A stretch of 64,000 nucleotides of DNA from Topomyia yanbarensis (Eukaryota > Arthropoda > Insecta > Diptera > Culicidae): assembly GCF_030247195.1 (NCBI RefSeq), contig NC_080672.1, positions 188,177,201 to 188,241,200 on the forward strand, written 5' to 3'. The translations under genes were made by a program, and so were the position numbers. Positions 24,149 to 34,972 of the stretch are shown one piece after another; the stretch's first letter is position 1; the number at the start of each line of letters is the position of its first letter. A model generated the notes under the pieces. That model was not told where the DNA came from. It ran no database searches and saw nothing but the letters and a program-made list of their open reading frames with translations.

Positions 24149-24921
24149 AATTAATTGTGTTCTAAAAAGAGTTAAACTGAAATTTACATTTTATGGTGTA
24201 TAACAAATAATTTTCAGAAAGCTATATAAGATATACGATGTGTGGAAAGAAAGAAAGAGAATTTAAATTATCCTCTCTCGCTCGTTTTCGTGCACTGCTT
24301 TTCCATTCCTTTCTGTTGCTAATACCATCATAACTAAAACGAATGTGCGTGTTCCCCCACCATCTCATGGCCAGTGTTGCCACAATTGCATGTTGCTATT
24401 ACACTTTGAATTATTTTATCGATCCTCTCTAGTATTGATAAAATATAGAACGTGCAAAGTACACTAGTCGCATGCTTTTATTCGAACTTTTTGGCAGCCT
24501 CCGTTGATTAACTGCATAAATCGATTTGTTTGTGCAGCTCCTTGCCAGTAGCAAACTAAATAGCCTTTATCAGCGCTAACAAATAACACAAAAGAATTTA
24601 AATTTGTGAAAATCTTTTCCTTCCTTCTTTTCAAATCTGCAACATTCTTTGAAAATATTGTTTGAATGTTGTTATTGAAAAACTGAACATGCAAGTTTGC
24701 TAGCACTGGCCACTAGATTGAAGGCGATGGAAAGACAGAATATTCGTTTTGGTTATGCTAGTATTGGTAGCCGAACGGAAAGGAAAGGCGCAGGAATGGC
24801 ACGAAAACGAGCGAGAGAGCGATATTTGTGCTTTCTCGTGTGTTCATATATGAATATTGGTCGGTCGGTTTTTCTCATCATTCGTATTCGTTCAGGCACT
24901 AGCAAGCAGCCAGTCCCCGAA

Positions 24922-25161
24922 GGAAAGCAGTTGGCAATGACGACGGTCGGAAAAAGTGCCCCAGCTACTGGCGACTCATCGGAACTGTCGCCCTGCAAGA
25001 ATTTCGCCCCAACTAAAGGGCAACTAATCTGTAGGCTATCGTTCCAGCGTCTGGTTCATGAGATTGTACAGGACTGCAAAGTCGAGCTACGCTTACAAAG
25101 CTCAGTCGTAATGATGCCCCGAGAAGCCCACGATACCTACTTGGTCGGTTTGTATTATTAA
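24922..25161 (+). pseudogene. Histone H3 pseudogene, unit 2
   Basis: The next tandem unit, almost identical to unit 1. H3 similarity runs KQLA.....[33 protein letters not shown]. It shares the same truncation as unit 1, so the units were duplicated after the gene had already decayed. The stem-loop is at 25224-25239. Confidence 0.85.
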
Positions 25162-25223
25162 ACTGGCTCACCGTGTCCGTGGGGAGTGCGTCTGAATTAT
25201 GCTCCCGCAATAAAACAACAAAC

Positions 25224-25239
25224 GGTTCTTTACAGGACC
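25224..25239 (+). terminator. Histone 3' stem-loop, unit 2
   Basis: The same GGTTCT-TTAC-AGGACC hairpin as in unit 1, at the same spacing. Confidence 0.75.
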
Positions 25240-26013
25240 AATTAATTGTGTTCTAATAAGAGTTAAACTGAAATTTACATTTTATGGTGTATAACAAATA
25301 ATTTTCAGAAAGCTATATAAGATATACGATGTGTGGAAAGAAAGAAAGAGAATTTAAATTATCCTCTCTCGCTCGTTTTCGTGCACTGCTTTTCCATTCC
25401 TTTCTGCTGCTAATACCATCATAACTAAAACGAATGTGCGTGTTCCCCCACCATCTCATGGCCAGTGTTGCTACAATTGCATGTTGCTATTACACTTTGA
25501 ATTATTTTATCGATCCTCTCTAGTATTGATAAAATATAGAACGTGCAAAGTACACTAGTCGCATGCTTTTATTCGAACTTTTTGGCAGCCTCCGTTGATT
25601 AACTGCATAAATCGATTTGTTTGTGCAGCTCCTTGCTAGTAGCAAACTAAATAGCCTTTATCAGCGCTAACCAATAACACAAAAGAATTTAAATTTGTGA
25701 AAATCTTTTCCTTCCTTCTTTTCAAATCTGCAACATTCTTTGAAAATATTGTTGGAATGTTGTTATTGAAAAACTGAACATGCAAGTTTGCTAGCACTGG
25801 CCACTAGAGACTAGATTGAAGGCGATGGAAAGACAGAATATTCGTTTTGGTTATGCTAGTATTGGTAGCCGAACGGAAAGGAAAGGCGCAGGAATGGCAC
25901 GAAAACGAGCGAGAGAGCGATAGTAGTGCTTTCTCGTGTTTTCATATATGAATATTGGTCGGTCGGTTTTTCTCATCATTCGTATTCGTTCAACCACTAG
26001 CAAGCAGCCAGTC

Positions 26014-26296
26014 CACCGGACGAAAGCAGTTGGCAATGATGACGGTCCCAAAAAGTGTCCCAGCTACTGGTGGCCCATCGCAACCAACTACCGATCAGGA
26101 ACTGTCGCCATGCCAGTATTTCGCCCCAACTAAAGAAGAACGGAGCAACTAATCCGCTGGCTAGCATTCCAGCGTCTGGTTCGTAAGGTTGTGTATTACT
26201 TCAAAGTCGAGCTACGCTTACAAAACTAAGCCGTAATGAAGCCAGTGATGCCTACTTGATCGGTTTATTTGAGGATACAAAATAGTGCGCCAAGTA
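26014..26296 (+). pseudogene. Histone H3 pseudogene, unit 3
   Basis: A more divergent unit that keeps extra H3 sequence missing from units 1-2: KSVPATGGP then a YRSGTVA-like part in another frame, FQRLV, YLIGLFEDTK, and an HAKRVT-like trace. It has several frameshifts and stops. It retains ancestral segments, so units 1-2 derive from a deleted sister. Confidence 0.82.
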
Positions 26297-26373
26297 CGTA
26301 ACTTTCTCGCAAAAGAAATCAAACTGGCTCACAGTGTCCGCTGGGAGTGGGCGTAAATTACAATAAAAGCAAC

Positions 26374-26389
26374 GGTTCTTTTCAGGACC
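26374..26389 (+). terminator. Histone 3' stem-loop, unit 3
   Basis: GGTTCT-TTTC-AGGACC, with the canonical UUUC-type loop. Confidence 0.8.
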
Positions 26390-26750
26390 AACCAATTGTG
26401 TTCTAGTGAGAGTTAAACTGAAACTTTTATTTTAAGATGTGTAATTTTCAACAAGCAACATAATACGTTGTGTGGAAAGAAGTAGCTTGCACACGGAACA
26501 AAAATTTAAATTATCCTCTCGCTCGTTTCGTGCACTGCTTTTCCATTCCTTTCTACTGCTATTATCAGTATAACCAAAACGAATGTGCGTGTTCCCTCAC
26601 CATTCTTCTAGTGATCAGTGTTGCTTCAATTGCATGTGTTTAAACGTTGAAGTCGCATGCTTCTATTCGAGCTTTTTGGCAGCCTCCGTGTACTAACTGC
26701 ATTAAATGATTTTTTTGTGCAGCTCCGTGCTAGTAGCAAACAAAATGGCC

Positions 26751-26937
26751 CTACCAGTGTCTGATTCGTGAGATTGTGCAGGATTTCAAAGTCGAGCTAA
26801 AGTTCAGCCGTAATGGTACCCGAAGAAGCCAGTCTTGTCGTTTCGTTCGAGGCTACAAAACAGTTCGCCAGGCACGTAACTATCATGCCAAATATATCCA
26901 ACGATCCAGCGCATCACCATCAACACCAACACCGATA
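26751..26937 (+). pseudogene. Histone H3 pseudogene, unit 4 (C-terminal part)
   Basis: LIREIVQDFKVEL, followed out of frame by remnants of the [21 protein letters not shown] end of H3. The hairpin is at 26943-26958. Confidence 0.75.
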
Positions 26938-26942
26938 CCAAA

Positions 26943-26958
26943 GGTTCTTTTCAGAACC
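26943..26958 (+). terminator. Histone 3' stem-loop, unit 4
   Basis: GGTTCT-TTTC-AGAACC, a perfect 6-bp stem. Confidence 0.82.
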
Positions 26959-27423
26959 ACCATTATTACCATAGAGAATTATTTGAAAATTTCCCATTCA
27001 AACGTGATTCTGTTGAATATTATTAGATTTAAATTAACGTCTCGAATTGAAATCACGACGCTCCGGTTATGTCACAGACATTACCCACCCATCTTTTTTA
27101 TTGTGACCACGACTAACGGTTTAATATAGACACCCCATTTCAATATTTCGGAAGGAACAGAAGGTCGAGTTTGGAAAGTTTGTAACTTTCATTGTACTTA
27201 ACCAAATTACACAATGTTCGCACTAATGATTCAGAAATATGACCAGGAATCTTCTATTAGATTTGAAAATATTTATAATTTACATGAATAAAGAAAAAAT
27301 GATTTTCAGGAATCAATTATTATCTGTTCTGCCATTGGCCTGTACTATGCCACTTCCTCATGCTAACAATTCATTTCATCGTTAGCCATCTCCCTCACCA
27401 AGGCCAACAACGCCAACAAAAAA

Positions 27424-27439
27424 GGTCCTTTTCAGGACC
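27424..27439 (+). terminator. Histone 3' stem-loop, orphan
   Basis: GGTCCT-TTTC-AGGACC, perfect. The preceding 100 bp have lost any recognisable histone frame. The downstream sequence (CTCCGGTTATGTCGCAGAC) repeats that after unit 4 near 27060, so this is a fifth unit reduced to its 3' end. Confidence 0.8.
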
Positions 27440-27599
27440 ACCATCATTTTTGTAAAGAATAATTTGAAATATTCCTCGCCCAAATCACCTTTTGTCCGAA
27501 AATTCCAATGAGTATCAACATATTTGAAGAACGTGTTCCTTATGTATTCTACATCTCTCCGGTTATGTCGCAGACATTACCCACCCATCTTTTGTTTTA

Positions 27600-28440
27600 T
27601 CCGCCCGATTCATTATAAATTTATCGGTAAATGTTACTAGGCCCCAAAAGCTTTTCACCTCCGAGCAGCTGATGGGTCTTCTAAAATTCTTTATCGCGCT
27701 TATCTTGTCTTTTTCCACCATCCAACCGTTCGCCGTTAAAACAAAACCAACGAATTTGACCGATTGACTACCGTAAATGCATTTAGATTCGTTGAGCTTG
27801 ACATTGTGATTACGAAGGCGAGATAATACCACCGCGAGGTTTGCATCGTGTTCTTCTTTTGATTTCCCGTGGACTAAGATGTCGTCCAAATAATTCGACA
27901 CACCTTTGCAACCACCCAGGATGTGCCTTTCCAATGTTTCCTGGAATATATCCGGAGCGTTGCATAATCTAAACGGGATCCTTACGCACCGGAATACACC
28001 AAACTCCGTATAGAAGTTTGTCAAATGTCTCGACCCAATGTCCAGCTCAATGTGATAGAATGCATTGGACAAATCGATTGTCGAAAACCAGCATGCACCG
28101 TCTAGATCTGCAAGGATCTTTTCTAAAATCGGCATTACGAATGGGGTCCTATATATGTACTGGTTTGGTCCTCTCAGATCAATCCAGTCTGAACCAGTCT
28201 GAAATCATCTTTACCCTTTGGAATAACGAGCATCGATGAGCAGAATGAAGTATCCATATTATCGGATACTGGCTCTATAATCTCAGCCGATATCAACTGG
28301 TTGAGACGTTTCTGAACTGAAGGTTTTATGGCAAGTGGTATGTTTGTGAAAATGTTTCTGCCTGGGGCAATATTCTTGTTGTAGCTTATCTTCACCGGGG
28401 GGATATTAAATTTGGGAAAGGGCACATTTTCGATTATAGT
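27600..28440 (-). pseudogene. gypsy reverse transcriptase
   Basis: It begins with the Ty3/gypsy RT entry motif FPKFNIPPV and continues with PKGKDDFRLV, STIDLSNAFYHIELD (catalytic Asp), a degenerate FGLCNAP-type stretch, and SNYLDDILVHG (the YxDD active site). A thumb with FVGFVLT and SCSEVKSFWGLV follows. A short duplication of CCAGTCTGAA near 28180 breaks the frame between the fingers and the palm. It is bounded on the right by the ISL2EU-type insertion at 28441 and on the left by the H3 array. Confidence 0.9.
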
Positions 28441-28442
28441 AT

Positions 28443-28983
28443 ACTATTGTGTAGTTGGGCAATTGCTTTTGACATTAAAAATGTCTTACTCCACTATCTG
28501 GGGCTAGGTGTCATTCTAAAATCTAAACTATCTCCCATGTAACGAAACTATGTAAGGTTTGCACGCTTATAACTCCGATATTACTAGATGGATTTTAATC
28601 ATTCATACACCAACCGATTCAGAAACACCTAACTTAAATATTGGTAATAATTTAATATCTCCCCAATAAAAGTAGACTTTTGGAAATTGGTAAAATTAAA
28701 AAGTTCACGAAAAACGGGAAAATTACCATTCGTGAGGCAGATTTCTCAGACACAGCCGTCAAAAGAGGGCAGCTTAGTGACTCAATGAAAGGCGTAAAGT
28801 CATAAATAGAAGCGACGCATGTCCGTTTAAATTGAAACATTTACACTCAAACGAGATATAGGGGGGGCTGAATGCTTAGAGTGGATGTTTTGCATATGAA
28901 CTGTCAAAAACGGATATAAAATTTTCAAATCGTTTAGAATTTGGCATTTTATCTGTAAATAGAGCGTATATTTATCAAAGGCC
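28443..28983. other. 5' non-coding part of the ISL2EU-type element
   Basis: No gene. It contains a CATAAATAGAAGCGACGC segment (28800) that recurs in direct orientation as TATAAATAGAGGTGACGC near 33838. Confidence 0.55.
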
Positions 28984-28993
28984 TATATAAAAG
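28984..28993 (+). promoter_or_regulatory. TATA box of the THAP transposase gene
   Basis: CTATATAAAA lies about 26-35 bp upstream of the short first exon that ends in ATG (29019-29021). Confidence 0.55.
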
Positions 28994-29018
28994 TGGAATA
29001 AAAGTGATTTTCTGCAAC

Positions 29019-31700
29019 ATGGTAATGAATATTTTATGTATAACTATGTGTAAAATATATTTTTTTTGCGTTTTCAGATTCAGCACCGGTGCATCGTAAC
29101 GAGATGTATGAACGTTGTACCTGGTCCGGTACCGTTTTTCAAATGCCCTGGATACGAGAGTAAAGTGTTTAAAAAATGGACAGTTTTTTTTCATCTTGGC
29201 GGGATGCGAAAGGAAAAAATTTGTAAAAACCACTTCAACGAAAACGATTTTATGAAAAGTAAGTTCTTGGAAAACCTTGTTATTTTTTGAAACTAATTTA
29301 ATTATTTCAGATATTCGCATGAAATTAAAATATCATGCAGTACCAACACAAAACTTGCCAGGTTCTGATCCGTATGTGGACAAAAGTGGAAGAAAATGTT
29401 GTGTTAATGAATGCCGTGCTAGAAAAACAGCCATACTGTTTCAATTTCCGATTGATAAAAATAACTCGATGTTACAAATGTGGAAAAAGTCGCTCCACAT
29501 GAAAGAGCAAGATAGTACTACGTTGCTAAGAATTTGCGAATATCATTTCAAAAGCAGCGACTTTATAACAGGTAACTATCAATCATTGACAATTTATAGG
29601 TATTCTACGTTTACATAAAATGCTCTTCTTTTAATGAATATTGTTTCTTTCTAGTTACTTCGTTTTATCTGAAGCCAAATGCTGTACCGAGAATAAACAT
29701 ACGCAGACAAATTCGTTTTCCTCGACGACGGGTTAAAGACACGACTGAACTTTCATCTACTTTGCGTGATCATAACTACTGCGAACGGTGGTTCCAGTCG
29801 AACGGTAACCGCATGTGTTCTGTCTACGGATGCAATTCACGTGCAGGAAATAATGTCAGTCTTCATAAATTCCCACTGAAAACAGACGAAAGATATTCTA
29901 TCTGGATGCGTAACTTGAAGCATGGAAAAAACCAACAATCTATTCAAAGGTTTGCAGTAAGCATTTTGAGGATGCTGATTTCATGCCAGGTATGTTGTGA
30001 AGCACACAAAAATAGTGTGGACATTTATCCATAAGTTACTTGCAAAGTCTTGAACTTTTCTTTTGAAACTTTTTTTTAATGTCAGCATTATTATTGCTAA
30101 GTCAAAATTTTGCATCTGAAAAACAGCATAGATTTTTTTTAAACCGAGCTTTTGTTTATAATTGCATTTTATGATAGGCGTGTTAGTGACTAACGGTTAA
30201 AATTGGCTTCCTTATAAACGGCTTTTTGAAATATCTAGCCAATTACAACAAGACAATAAATGTTCCAATGTATAATCAATTCTTTCGTACAGTTATTTGA
30301 CTTCCTGCTAGAATAATTTGTGTCGATACTTTGTACTTATAACCCAACATAATTTCTTTAGTGTAAAACCCGCAATAATTTCTTATGTATTCATAACCCG
30401 ATATAATCTCAGGTGGTAAGAGACTCAAGAACACGGCTGTGCCCAAACGAAATTTACCGCGAATTTTAGAGCTACGAAGAGACAACACATATGGTAAACC
30501 TCGCTTCCATGTTCCAAAAAAACAGTTGCCACTTGAGAAACATTCAGCAAGTAACTCGGAAATCGACCCAGATGAAAGTGTAGTCTCAGCCGACTCGAAG
30601 TTAGATGATTTGTCCTGTCTACTTAATAGAACAACGATATCAGAATCATCTGATTATGACCATACGTTAAAGAAGGAACGTGATCCAGTTCAAGAAGAGA
30701 AAAATACGGTTATAGGCTGGTCAGCAGTCCGCCATGAGGACAGTAACTTAGAAAACCAGGAAAAAAACACAATTAAAAATGTGAACGAGATTGGCAAACT
30801 GGAAAAAGGAAGAGTATGGATTTTGTCAGACTTATTGCTTTCAGACTATGATGTCAATACATGGACCGGCATACCAAGTCTTGATATTCTACAGGAGATT
30901 TGCTTAGTAGCGAAGAAACTGATGCTCTGTATGCACAAAAGTATAGTATGCATTGTTCTGATCGTGTCATTTTGGTGATGACGAAGCTCAAGCAAAATTT
31001 ATCCTTCGCTGCGATCGCAACTTTGTTTAGAATTCACCCTGCAACGGTTTCAAAATATTTTGCTTACACTGTACAAATTTTGTCACAAATTTTGTCATCG
31101 TTTGTGTACATGCCCCGGAAAGAAGAAATTTTGCAAAATATCCCACTATGTTTTCGTGACAAGTTCACAAATGTAACAATGGTACTTGACTGCACGGAAG
31201 TATCTTTGGCAACTCCAAAATGTCTTAACTGTCGGATTGCCACATACTCTCAATACAAATCACGAAGAACTGCAAAATTTTTAGTTGGGGTGACTCCTGC
31301 CGGGTTGATATCATATTGTAGTAAAGCTAACTCTGGCAAGGCTTCGGACAAATTTATCTTTAACGATGAACAATTGATTGAAAAGCTATATCCTCACGTC
31401 GATGAAATTATGGCGGACAAAGGATTCACAATAGAATCGGAGCTATCTCAAAAAGGCATAAAGCTACATATCCCACCTTTTATGAGAAGTCATCGACTGA
31501 CAGACGAACAGGCCCGTATAAACGAAGCTATTGCTAAAGCAAGAATTCACGTGGAGCGAATAATGCAACGATTGAAACTGTTTGCAATTCTGCAAGAAAC
31601 GCTTGATGCATCGATTATTGGTCACATTGATGACATAATGACCATCATTTGCGGTATCGTTAATCTGTCTAACCCAATTCTTCGTGATGACAAATTTTAA
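29019..31700 (+). pseudogene. THAP-domain DDE transposase of the ISL2EU-type element
   Basis: Inferred exons: ...29021 (ATG/GTAATG), 29078-29258, 29311-29571, 29655-29989 and 30413-31700, all with GT-AG borders and matching phases except as noted. Three THAP-like C2CH zinc fingers come first (CIVTRC...CKNHF; CCVNEC...CEYHF; CSVYGC...CSKHF), each ending in a DF motif. An acidic linker follows (30440-30880), then a helix-turn-helix (FRIHPATVSKYF). The DDE_4-type core comes last: VLDCTE (Asp), MADKGF (Asp) and HVERIMQR (Glu). Two 1-nt frame breaks, in THAP3 near 29950 and before the core near 30895, make it a likely pseudogene unless they are sequencing errors. The core 30900-31700 is itself open. 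Confidence 0.87.
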
Positions 31701-31854
31701 TTGCCTGAAATAAATTAAAATAATAAAATAAAACAATAATACTCTAACAATAACATCCTTTATTTAGTGCAGGAAGGAATAAGTAACAACCTAGCAATAA
31801 AATAAAAATAGATAAATGAAGAAACATCTTAGTATGTTTAATATTTAGATAAGT

Positions 31855-33539
31855 TTACGTACTACAATCTGGTAAAAGTGTTGCAAGCATGCGAGTGAAG
31901 TATAACCCTTTCAATCCATTAACGATATTCTCGGTGAAAGAACGATCAAAATCCACTTCGATGAGTAAAAAGTCGTCATCCTTTGCAGAATACAGGATAA
32001 AGTCACATTTGTCGCATTGAAGGACCCACATGTTCATTTGAACTTGGCAGTAGTATGCGTGATTTTTGTTCAGTTGCAGCTCACCAGTAACCGGGCACCG
32101 TTTCACATATTTTTTCACCGTCCCACATTGTTCCAATTCCAGAATACTGCCGTTCTCACCTGTCAAGGGGCATTTAATTTCTAAAACGACGTTGTTCAAG
32201 CAATCGACGCCATCTGGAGAGGCACCGAACCAGTTTTCTTCAGGTTTGATAACCAACCCACATTTCATTATCATCGGGTTGCGTTTTTGTTTATAACATT
32301 GGAAAGCAGCAGATTCGGTTTTGCTACCATACTGTATCGCTTTACTCTTCAAGGCTTTAATGCTCCAATATTGGGTTATTTTCTTTTCCCAATTTGGATT
32401 AGCGTTAGTAAGGTAAGTGAATAGTTTGTAACACGAACTAGCGGTGATCCGAATCGACCTTTGAATTTTCCAAAAGTTGGAAGTTTGACTCTGAGTTTCA
32501 ATCGCAATTTCAATAATTCTCGCTAAGTCCACATTTATATGCTCTCTATAAAATTTCTCCTCCTGCACTGTTGCAAATTTGTATTGTGTTGTTAAAACGT
32601 TGGTGCGTGCATACGTCAGCATGCTCTGCAATTCGTTTGATCGACAAAATTCAACATTTACTGTGGACCCCGTACACTGCAGTAATCGATCAGGATACAT
32701 AAGTGGCTCGTTCAACTGTCTCCCGTTTATATGTTTTGCAATGGCAGAATTCTTGGCAACTGAAATTTATATCAAAATGATTTTAAACGTAAAGTAGATC
32801 TAAATTATGCTCTTTGTTTACCATTCAAAATCCTGTTGAACGACTCGGCCAAAATATTGTTTTGCAATTGTATGTCCGGGGGAAGTAGGCGAACATATTG
32901 TTTTATGCAACAGAGTTGATTGATTCGTTTTGCTCCCCACTTGTTGAATTTCTCTTTTTTTGTGATTCCCCATGCTTGGACTGCAGTAGTGCAGGAAAGG
33001 AACTCACAGTTAACAGAACTGAAAAGGAAACTTTATTTTCTAGTTCCATTAAAAATGCCTAAGGGATAGTAGCTTACCGGTTAAGTTCCAACAAGCAAGC
33101 AATAATGTGCTTACAGCGAGCCGTCCCTGCCTTACAAGAACATTTCAACGCCCACCCGGAGACATTGGCAGTGATTTTCAGGTCAATTGTGTGCGGTATA
33201 TGCTGTGGATGAGATGACTGTCTTACAAATCCCGTAATGTAAACACAGTCCGCTGAATTTTCTGTGTAGCCTATAAATATCACATGCTTAGCCTCGAACA
33301 CGGCACAATCCTCGCGAATTGGTCGCACTGAGTCGCCAACATAATCTAATATGTCGATTAGATTAACATTAACCGTAATGTCTTTTCGGTTTCCACCTGA
33401 AATATATGGAGAACTATGAAAACCTAACCTAGATGGTAAGCGAATATATTTTCGAAGATTTCCTACGTTTCATCTTACTAAAACTGTAAATAATCATTTT
33501 ACTAGTTTTCGCATCGAATTTCTTACCTTCCGAGTCCAT
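31855..33539 (-). CDS. YqaJ-type nuclease with SWIM zinc finger, intact four-exon gene
   Basis: Exons on the minus strand: 33527-33539, 33078-33396, 32822-33018 and 31855-32759, all with GT-AG introns and compatible phases. They give one open frame of 477 codons. The N-terminal third has a SWIM finger (CSC...CKH, near 33100). The C-terminal half is a YqaJ/lambda-exonuclease-like PD-(D/E)XK domain: YGSKTE (Glu), FGASPDG (Asp) and VLEIKCP (Glu-x-Lys). In ISL2EU elements this second protein accompanies the transposase; a role in end resection or strand processing is inferred. The gene converges on the transposase gene with about 150 bp between stops. It is the best-preserved gene in the window. 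Confidence 0.9.
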
Positions 33540-34247
33540 TGCTCTAATTATTTTTTGTTTATTTCCAAGGAAAAACAAAATTAAGTAAAGGATAACCTGC
33601 AAAACCTTTGAACACGTATGTGATAAATATATAAACATCCACCTTTTCGTGTTTCTACAAATCATAAGCAGATGTCGCTTTAGGTAATGAAGCTTTGCAG
33701 CAAAACGTCAATAAGTTGTTGCTCTTGTCTCATACGAACAACATCGTCTCCGGGCGATGCAATAAGCGCTATCGATTTTCGGCAACGTTGGCATTTGCAC
33801 ACACTCGCACCTATGTGACTAAACCATATACGGTTAGTTTATAAATAGAGGTGACGCGTACCCGTTTGAATCAGTTTTTGTTCTTATGTCGAACGGGTAA
33901 GATGCATTTTCGGCAGCGGTGGCCGTGTGCGGATTTTTCGGGTACCAGCACGGTGTCACAGAATGATTTGCAAAGTGGGTGGGCGGGGTGGTTTGGATTT
34001 AATTCAATACGGTGTGTGCTGCTTAAGAGTGTTGCGTTTGAAAAAAATATATTTATTTTTATGCATGCGTGTGCGTTGTAACTTGTTAATACATGTTTAC
34101 GGCGCTAAGTAGGTGCGTAGGGTAAAGAGCCTATTGGTTTTCATGTTTCATTTTTCGGTTATATGTTTTTTATCAGTAAGGCATCTGACAATGTGCTTCT
34201 GTAGTTATTGCACTGTTCAGCAGCGTAGTATTTTATATAGGAGGGTA
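33540..34247. other. Right non-coding part of the ISL2EU-type element and unknown sequence
   Basis: No gene. It contains the TATAAATAGAGGTGACGCG segment near 33838. The exact place where the element is broken by the inversion cannot be fixed by eye. Confidence 0.45.
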
Positions 34248-34331
34248 CACTCAGGTTTCTTTACGCGGATTTTGAAATTTACGCGGTTTTCATTTACACG
34301 GCCTGTATCCCCTGCGTGAAAAATCTGAGTG
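34248..34331. mobile_element. 84-bp hairpin MITE with TA duplication
   Basis: CACTCAGGTTTCTTTACGCG pairs with the reverse complement of CGTGAAAAATCTGAGTG. TA is at both edges (34246-34247 and 34332-34333). It resembles a Tc1/mariner-type miniature element. Confidence 0.75.
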
Positions 34332-34589
34332 TAATTGCATCGGAACAATCACATTCCCAGCAGAACTTTTTGTTTTCTAATTTCAAACACTTTTGTTTCG
34401 TACTGCACAAAACGGAAAATTTTAAAACAGAACTTACCGTCCCAGCAGCAGTTGAAGCGGGTGTTCTTTGTCGATTCAAATTCAAGCCATGTCTTAAGCG
34501 TTACTGGACTTAAAATTGTTTTCCCAGTTTATCCAGTCAGAATATCTGTCCTACCCTATGTATTTAAAACACAGTTCTAAATGCGTTTT

Positions 34590-34700
34590 ATACTATGTTC
34601 ACACTACTGAGTTAAACACGTTATAATAATTAGCAACAAGAAATATGTCATCAAGATAGCGTTAAAACACGTTTTAACTCATAGTGTGAACGTAGTATTA
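34590..34700. mobile_element. Palindromic MITE, copy A
   Basis: ACTATGTTCACACTACTGAG ... CTCATAGTGTGAACGTAGTA. The arms are about 30 bp around an AATTAGCAACAAGAAA core. A second copy is at 34863-34972. Confidence 0.72.
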
Positions 34701-34862
34701 AAGTATACAACAAATAGAACGGTTTGGTATACTAATTTAAATTTTAAAATAAATCTGTTTTAAATTATGAAACACCGCTGTACTGAAGATATAATTATGT
34801 CAGTCCTATTACCACATAAAACACCTATATAACATAAAACGCTGCAGAATTGTTTTAATAAT

Positions 34863-34972
34863 ACAATGTTTACACTACAGAGTTATAACACGTTTTAATA
34901 ATTAGCAACAAGAAAAATGTCACCAAGATAGCATAAAAACCCGTTTTGACTGGTAGTGCGAACGTTGCATAA
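34863..34972. mobile_element. Palindromic MITE, copy B
   Basis: The same family as 34590-34700, in the same orientation, with more mismatches between the arms. Confidence 0.7.

Larger units (their letters stand above)
23246..27593 (+). repeat. 4.35-kb insertion made of tandem histone H3 pseudogene units
   Basis: The block splits gypsy pol between RT and RNase H. GTTTTA stands at both edges (23240-23245 and 27594-27599), and with one copy the pol frame is restored (gcg gat aaa acc ctc). It holds three tandem units of about 1.09 kb starting near 23630, 24715 and 25812, plus a more degraded fourth. Each unit has an H3-like segment and a histone 3' stem-loop. The left 45 bp resemble the left edge of the other histone block (47262). 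How it moved is not evident, and there is no clear terminal inverted repeat. Confidence 0.78.
28443..33900 (+). mobile_element. ISL2EU-type DNA transposon (THAP transposase and YqaJ), left part
   Basis: The left end ACTATTGTGTAG follows AT (28441-28442) inside gypsy pol. The opposite end, ATAGACTATTTGTCC, is found at 44426 after the AT at 44424-44425 and adjoins the gypsy sequence that should precede the RT. The pol frame closes across it with one AT. Subterminal TTTTGACA.TTAA is shared by both ends. The two genes converge, transposase (+) and YqaJ/SWIM protein (-). A THAP-DDE transposase, a YqaJ nuclease and a 2-bp AT duplication together are diagnostic of ISL2EU/IS4EU-type elements. The right limit here is approximate because an inversion breakpoint cuts the element. 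Confidence 0.82.

Noticed and set aside
23246..27593. The histone H3 block as a Helitron capture
   Set aside because: The ends are not TC...CTRR with a terminal hairpin, and a 6-bp flanking duplication is not expected for Helitrons.
31855..33539. YqaJ gene as evidence of an integrated DNA virus
   Set aside because: YqaJ nucleases occur in viruses, but here the gene converges on a THAP/DDE transposase inside an element with TIR-like ends and a 2-bp target duplication, which identifies an ISL2EU-type transposon.
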